This document shows positions 58,971 to 64,000 of a stretch of 64,000 nt of DNA, one piece after another (the first letter of the stretch is position 1; every line of letters begins with the position of its first letter). The translations under genes were made by a program, and so were the position numbers. The notes under the pieces are model-generated. The model saw only the letters and a list, made by a program, of their open reading frames with translations, was not told where the DNA came from and did no database searches. The stretch covers positions 2,542,001-2,606,000 of the forward strand of contig NW_026946363.1 of the NCBI RefSeq assembly GCF_035222375.1, written 5' to 3'. Origin of the DNA: Podospora pseudocomata (lineage: Eukaryota > Ascomycota > Sordariomycetes > Sordariales > Podosporaceae).

Positions 58971-59818
58971 GGCGGACGAGACGTCGGGTGAGACGTGTGA
59001 GTGAGATGTGTGAGTGAGATGTGTGAGTGAGATGTGTGAGTGAGATGTGTTTCTGAGGTGAGGGTGAGAAGACTTTGTGAGATGCGGAGAAGTAGCTATG
59101 CGATGTCGTTGAGAGGCGTCTCCACCTTTCAGAAACTGCAGGTGGTTGTCTGAATCAGGTTGTTGTGATGATGGAACAAGAGAAAAAGCTCAGTGTGTTC
59201 AAGAAATAAGAAGCAAAACTGGTATATCGATTTTGTTGGACTCAAATCAAGCTGGATACACTCTTGATATTTCAACTTTGGCCAAGTGTGAGTAAGAAGG
59301 ACAAAGACAGCGCTTTTTGTACTCTGCAAGTCTCTCAACCCCCCCCCACCGACTGCCACAACCCCCACAACACAGAAGACATGGAAGCCTTTCGTAAACA
59401 CCAGGAAACTACCTCTACACTTCTATCTTTTAAATATATTTTCATATCATCCAACACCAAATGCCATCACAGTGCCCAAAGCAAAACCCAAAACAGCAAA
59501 CGCTCACAAACCCCGAACCCTGCCCAACGCCACCCAAATAAAGCCTAGCGCCCCTCCACCCCCAGCTGCCACTCAAAATCGTCAGCCCTATCGCCCTCCT
59601 GGCGCGCAGTTCCTGTCAGCTTCTAGGCTTCAGCTCTTCTTGGTTTGGGGGAAATTGGGCCACTGGCTTACATTCAATAAGATTAAACAAAAAGCTTTGG
59701 GTCTCCCTCGCTTTTTTTTTTTTTTTTTTTTCACGCGTCTCTTTTCCTTCGTTTTCTTACCGGCGTTCTGTTCTTCCCTCCATTACGCTCATTTTCCACA
59801 ACCCATTGAGAGACCATA
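58971..59818. other. Divergent promoter region with minisatellite
   Basis: Lies between the KEL3-like and WSC-protein start codons. It contains the 13 bp minisatellite (58995-59046) in the KEL3 leader and a long T run (59711-59730) in the WSC leader. No gene is supported. Confidence 0.65.
58995..59046 (-). repeat. Minisatellite, 13 bp unit, four copies
   Basis: Four perfect plus-strand copies of GTGTGAGTGAGAT begin 25 bp upstream of the KEL3-like start codon, so they lie in its 5' leader or core promoter. Confidence 0.93.
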
Positions 59819-60378
59819 ATGATGAAGCTTTTCACCCTCCTGTTTTCATCCCTCCTCGGCCTCCTCGTCGCCGCCCAGAATGACGATAACACACAGAAAC
59901 AAGTCACCATCCTGGCCGGCGGCCAAGGCTACGCCTACCACGGCTGCTACACCGAAACAACCGATCTCTTCGTCAACACCACCTCCCGCCGCGCCCTCGA
60001 CGGCGGCAGCAACAGCGTGCAGCCCGACATCATGACGGTCGAAAAGTGCTGGGAGTTCTGCGGCAAGGGGTCGTATAAATACGCCGGGTTGGAGTACTCC
60101 AGGTGTGTTGTCTCACTCGCTCACTTCCACTCATGCGGCGTGACTGACATGTGCGTAACAGAGAATGCTGGTGCTCCCAAACCCTGTCAACCCTCTCCAC
60201 CAAGGTCTCCGACAAGGAATGCGACCTCCCCTGCGACGGCAACAACACCCAGTCCTGCGGCGGGAGCCTCAAGTTGACCCTTTATATCACCAGCGCAGCC
60301 GCCAGTCTTGCCGGGGGTCTCTCATTGTTGGTAACGTTCGGAGCAGTGGGGATGATGGTGTTTGATTCTGTCTTCTAA
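59819..60378 (+). CDS. Small WSC-domain surface protein
   Basis: The model joins 59819-60102 and 60162-60378 (166 aa). The 59 bp intron (GTGTGT...TAACAG) joins YAGLEYSR to ECWCSQTLS. A signal peptide (about 1-20, ending LLVAAQ) is followed by one WSC domain: YHGCYTETTD, MTVEKCWEFC, YKYAGLEYSRECWC, DLPCDGNNTQSCGG, with the expected eight cysteines. The C-terminus is hydrophobic (LYITSAAASLAGG onward) with no basic cytoplasmic tail, more like a GPI-anchor signal than a stable membrane span. WSC domains bind wall carbohydrate; without a signalling tail this is more likely a wall-associated protein than a Wsc1-type sensor. It is tail-to-tail with REV1, 118 bp between stop codons. An alternative ATG lies one codon in. 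Confidence 0.88.
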
Positions 60379-60496
60379 ACCCGCCCCCACCTCTTCTCAA
60401 AGCATAGTAATGTAATGTATATATGACACACACCAAGCGAACCACACTGTTCAGAATACACGTCCTGTTCGGGTAACCAACCATCTTATTTATTCC

Positions 60497-63400
60497 TTAC
60501 CCAGTATCCATCCCCCCCAACCCCCTCTCCCTCACCCCCTCCCCAACAAATCCCCTGATCCCCTCCACCGCCTCCTCCCACCCTTTTCTCCCCTCCTCCG
60601 TCTCCGTCTCCTCCTCAACCAACCACCCCAACCACCTAACCAACCCTCTCGCCTTCTCCATATCCCTCTCCACCGTCACCACCCTCTTGACATACCCTCC
60701 AAAAACCTCCACATCCGTCTCATGCGGCCCCTCCTTCTTATTCATCTCAAACCACGCCCTCACCATCTTTTTGACCTCCTCCAACCCCGTCACCTTCCCC
60801 TCCTCCCCCGTGAACGCCAGCTTCAGCGGCCTCCCAAACTCCAAAGTCTTCTGTTGCAGCGGTGCGGGAGGTCGCCGGTGGCGGTGATGCGCAGCGTCAA
60901 CACTCAACTTCATCCTGCGGTGATCGTCAATCACCTCCCTCCGCATATCCTCCGGCAAAGCCGCCAGCACTTCAGGGTCGAGATCCTCGACCGCATCGGG
61001 GACGGCACGGGTAAAGTTTGTTTGAAAGAGTCTGGCCCCCCCGGAACCGGATTGTTTGCCCCGACTGAAAAGGGATTTACCGCCCCCCCGTTTGGGGGAG
61101 AGGGGAGGTCGTTCTTTAGGGAGGTGGTGGATTGTTCCGTTTATTCGGGGGGAGTGCGGACGGACTGCTTGTCGAGAGGGCGGCCGGCTTTGCCGGGATG
61201 GACCGCCGCCGTATTGAGCCCATATCTCTGCTCTCACGTCTTCTGGGAGGGAGTGAAAGACTTCGGGGTCGACGTCGGGGGGGACTTCATCTGCCGTGGC
61301 CGGGCTGCCGGAGCGGGATTTCGCAGCAGGGGCAGGGGAGGCGGGACGTTTGGCTCGGGCGATTAGTTTGCTGCGGACATCCTGGGGGAGTGCGGCCAGG
61401 ACGGCAGGGTCGACTTGGGAGGGGAGGATGAACTGTGTTCCTCGGACGTTGAGCGGGGCATTGGCTTTTTCGTCGGCAGCGTTGGCTTCTGCGAGGGCGA
61501 GTGCCGGGTGGACTCTGGGTTTCTTGGGTGTTGATGGGTCTTCGGTGATGGGGTCGTGTTCGACTTCATGCCCTGAGGAGGATGAACGTTTGAGCTGGTA
61601 CGGAACGTGGTCGTCAACAATCTGTTCCCTCTCTCTCTTCGGTGGCGGAGGCTGAGCAGCAACAGCACTGCCAAAGTTCAGCTTCTTCTGACTGCCCTCT
61701 GGCGCTGCTGACGGTTTGATGTGGTCAAGCTTGGTCATCTGGACCCCTATGCCTCTCAGATCTCCAGGGCTGAACTTGTGAGACCGTAAGATCCCAACCG
61801 CCTCCTTCCCGATCACCTCAGCATCACACGTCGCCACCCCAAAGCTTGCGCTCTTGTTGAAAGTATCGCACTTCCCGTGACCAAGATGCTTCGCCGGATC
61901 CAAAGGCGCATCCAACGACCGCCTCATGATCTTCACGGTCAACAGCTTCCCCTTCACCCCCTCGGCCAAAAGCCTCTTCTCCAACTCCCCACACAAATTC
62001 CTCACAAACTCCTCCGCCTCCTCCTGACTGACAAACCTGATCCCCCAGTTCACATCCGCCGAGACCGACTTCCTCACCGGCTGCTCCCCCAACTCGCTCC
62101 TATCAACCCCCCTCGCATAATCCCACAACCTCTCCCCCGTCTTCGGCCCCAGAACGCTCACCAACCTCTCCCTCGTCGTCCCCCTTATATCCTTCACAAA
62201 CCTGATCCCCATCTCCTCCAGCCTTCCCCCAATACTCCCCGCCACCCCAGGCAGCCCCTCCACCCCCAACTCCCCAATCGAATCCAACACCTCCTCCGGC
62301 CGAATCTGATGCTGCCCCGCCGGCTTCGCCCTCCTCAGCGCAACCTTGGCCAGCAGCACATTCCCCCCGATCCCCACCGAAACCTCACACCCCGTCCTCC
62401 TCCTCACCTCCGCCCTCAACCCCCTCGCAATCTCCTCCGCCTTTTCCTGCTCCCAACAAATGCTCTCCTCACCCCCCACCCCCGTCGACCCAACCCCCCT
62501 CAGCACCACATCAGTCACATCAACCAACGCCTCATCAATGCTGACACTCTGTACCACACCCCCCACCCCCAACAAAACCTGATAAAAAGCCTCGCTCGCC
62601 TTTTCATACCCCGCAAAGTCGTACGGCAAGACCTTCAACCCTGGGCAGAGCTCCAGCGCGCGCTTCATCCACATGCCGTTTTTGACTCCAAATTTCCTCG
62701 CGGGGTAGTTGCAACTGGCAATCTCGGAGCCGCTGCCGGAACCGTGGGCTACGACGGTGGGTTTGTCGGCGTATTCGGGGCATTTCTGGAGGGAGATGGC
62801 GCAGAAGAAAGAGTCAAAGTCTACGTGGAGGATGTATCTTCTCTGGTTGGGTTTCCGCTTGCTGGAAGGACGGGAGCATGATTGCGAGGTTAGTTTCTGG
62901 AGGCGGGATTTGAGGTCGGATTTCCAGGTTGAGAGGTGGTGGAGACGGGAGGTGGCGTAGTATTTTGATAAAAAGTCGGGGTTGGCGGTGGAGGATTCGC
63001 GGACTTTGGGGTCAGAGAGGAGGAGGGCGTTGTGTTCTTCCGAGGTTAGGGGTTTGTTTGGGATGGGTTTGGGTTTGGGTGGTGGTGGTGGTGATGCCAT
63101 GGGGTCGGGAGAGGGTGGTTTTTGGGCTGATCTGGGAGGTTCGTTTTGAGGGTTTGAGGGTGTGTCGAGGTCCATGGCATCGTCGATGTCGTCGATATCC
63201 TCGTGCTTGGAGTTGTGGGTTTTGAAGGCTGGTCTTGGTTGAGAGGGGCTGCTGGACTGTTGTGAGGCTAGTTGGGAGGACTTTTGGAACTGGCTGTTGT
63301 AGAAGCTATCACGGGTTTGTTCTCGATAGCTCGTGGGAGACTTCGATTGGGGTTGTTGGCTCGTCATTTTGTTTCCGTCAAACTTGATGGTCTTTTGCCG

Positions 63401-63943
63401 TGGGCCTTGTTCGATGACGCGGTAGTCGGTCCATGGTAACAGCTTTCCGGCTTGGATGGAGTCTACCACCCAGGACGGCTTGACGACACGGTAGTTGGTG
63501 AAGTCGAGGGACTTCTTTGGCGGCATGGCCGAGGCGATGATATGTGTTGCCGTGGTTTTGCCATCGAGGTATTGCAGAAAGCCAGCGCCATGTTGAACGA
63601 GCTCTTTGTGAAGGCTATATACCTTATGCATCAGTTATGAGATCCGGATACTAAATATATATACATATATATGTGGTGTTGGAGAGAAAACTCACACATG
63701 AAGAGGAGGTTGAGTGTAGCCCGTGACATGCGCCACGATTCCCTTGAAGATCTGCGGCTTATCGCCCTTTTCTGCGCGATACTCGACGTCGAGGTTCTGA
63801 AGCTTGAGTTTCTTTCTCCGAAAATAGTCGCCAAATCCCCCAAAGGCGCTGGCCTCGTATTCCTCTCCGCCTTCATCAGCAAACTCATGGCTCGCGATGC
63901 GCTTCTGCACCGCAGCCGAGTTCTTTTCCAAGCGACTCCCCAT
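60497..63943 (-). CDS. REV1: REV1 translesion DNA polymerase (deoxycytidyl transferase)
   Basis: The model joins (minus) 63943-63696 and 63614-60497 (1,121 aa). The 81 bp intron has a GTGAGT donor and TATAG acceptor; the join GYTQPPLHVLHKELVQHGAGF aligns without gaps to yeast Rev1 GYTKPGRLQLHEMIVLHGGKF. An N-terminal FGDYFRRKKLKLQNLD segment leads into a BRCT domain (about 60-150, ending WVVDSIQAGKLLPW). The Y-family core starts at YILHVDFDSFF (about 343) with Asp348, and SIDEALVDVTD supplies Asp443/Glu444. The little-finger domain follows. The C-terminal part has three ubiquitin-binding-motif-like repeats (VDPAVLAALPQDVR, VDPEVFHSLPEDVR, LDPEVLAALPEDMR) and a final helical region expected to bind other translesion polymerases. 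The start at MGSRLEKNS is the only in-frame ATG near the window edge. Confidence 0.95.
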
Positions 63944-64000
63944 GTCGGATAACCAAAGCTGTTGTAGACGCGGTTGAGCGATAACAATGACATCATCCAA

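Overview
The window is nuclear DNA of a filamentous ascomycete, most likely a Sordariomycete of the order Sordariales (Podospora/Chaetomium-like). The reasons are short spliceosomal introns (mostly 46-100 bp) with GTRNGT donors and CTAAC-type branch points, GC-rich third codon positions, loosely packed genes on both strands, and a set of recognisable fungal proteins. I place the order from protein resemblance, not from a search. All exon joins were worked out by hand from splice motifs, reading frame and protein similarity; every joined model keeps frame and has a length divisible by three.

Layout, left to right. 0-4.6 kb: the 3' end of an unidentified gene and a SAS4-domain chromatin protein. 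4.6-9.1 kb: a PAS-rich hybrid histidine kinase (minus strand). 11.3-14 kb: a salicylaldehyde/vanillin-type aldehyde dehydrogenase followed by a decayed short-chain dehydrogenase (pseudogene). 14.5-20.6 kb (minus strand): a cysteine-rich single-pass membrane protein and a SAM+PH domain protein whose first coding exon is only the ATG. 20.6-29.8 kb: about 9.2 kb with no convincing gene, holding hairpins, simple repeats and a cluster of a short TTAGYCC-type motif. 29.8-32 kb: a Zn2Cys6 regulator of the PRO1/ADV-1/NosA type. 32.8-34.5 kb: a cytochrome P450 (minus strand). 35.6-41.3 kb: two large low-complexity proteins of unknown function. 41.7-50 kb: MON1 and DOP1, divergently transcribed. 51.8-60.4 kb: protein disulfide isomerase, a small probable mitochondrial membrane protein, VPS71 (SWR1 complex), a KEL3-like kelch protein and a small WSC-domain surface protein. 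60.5-63.9 kb: REV1 translesion polymerase (minus strand).

Most genes are housekeeping or signalling genes, and neighbours do not form an obvious pathway. Two groupings are suggestive: MON1 and DOP1 share a roughly 0.5 kb intergenic region and both act in endosomal membrane traffic, and the PRO1-like developmental regulator sits behind a very long non-coding upstream region. I found no tRNA, rRNA, CRISPR, intact transposon or AT-rich RIP-type relic. I see no evidence for a wholly new multi-gene system. The most unusual items are the non-coding 9.2 kb with its structured elements, the SDR pseudogene, the ATG-only exon, and alternating blocks of C-ending and G-ending codons inside single genes.
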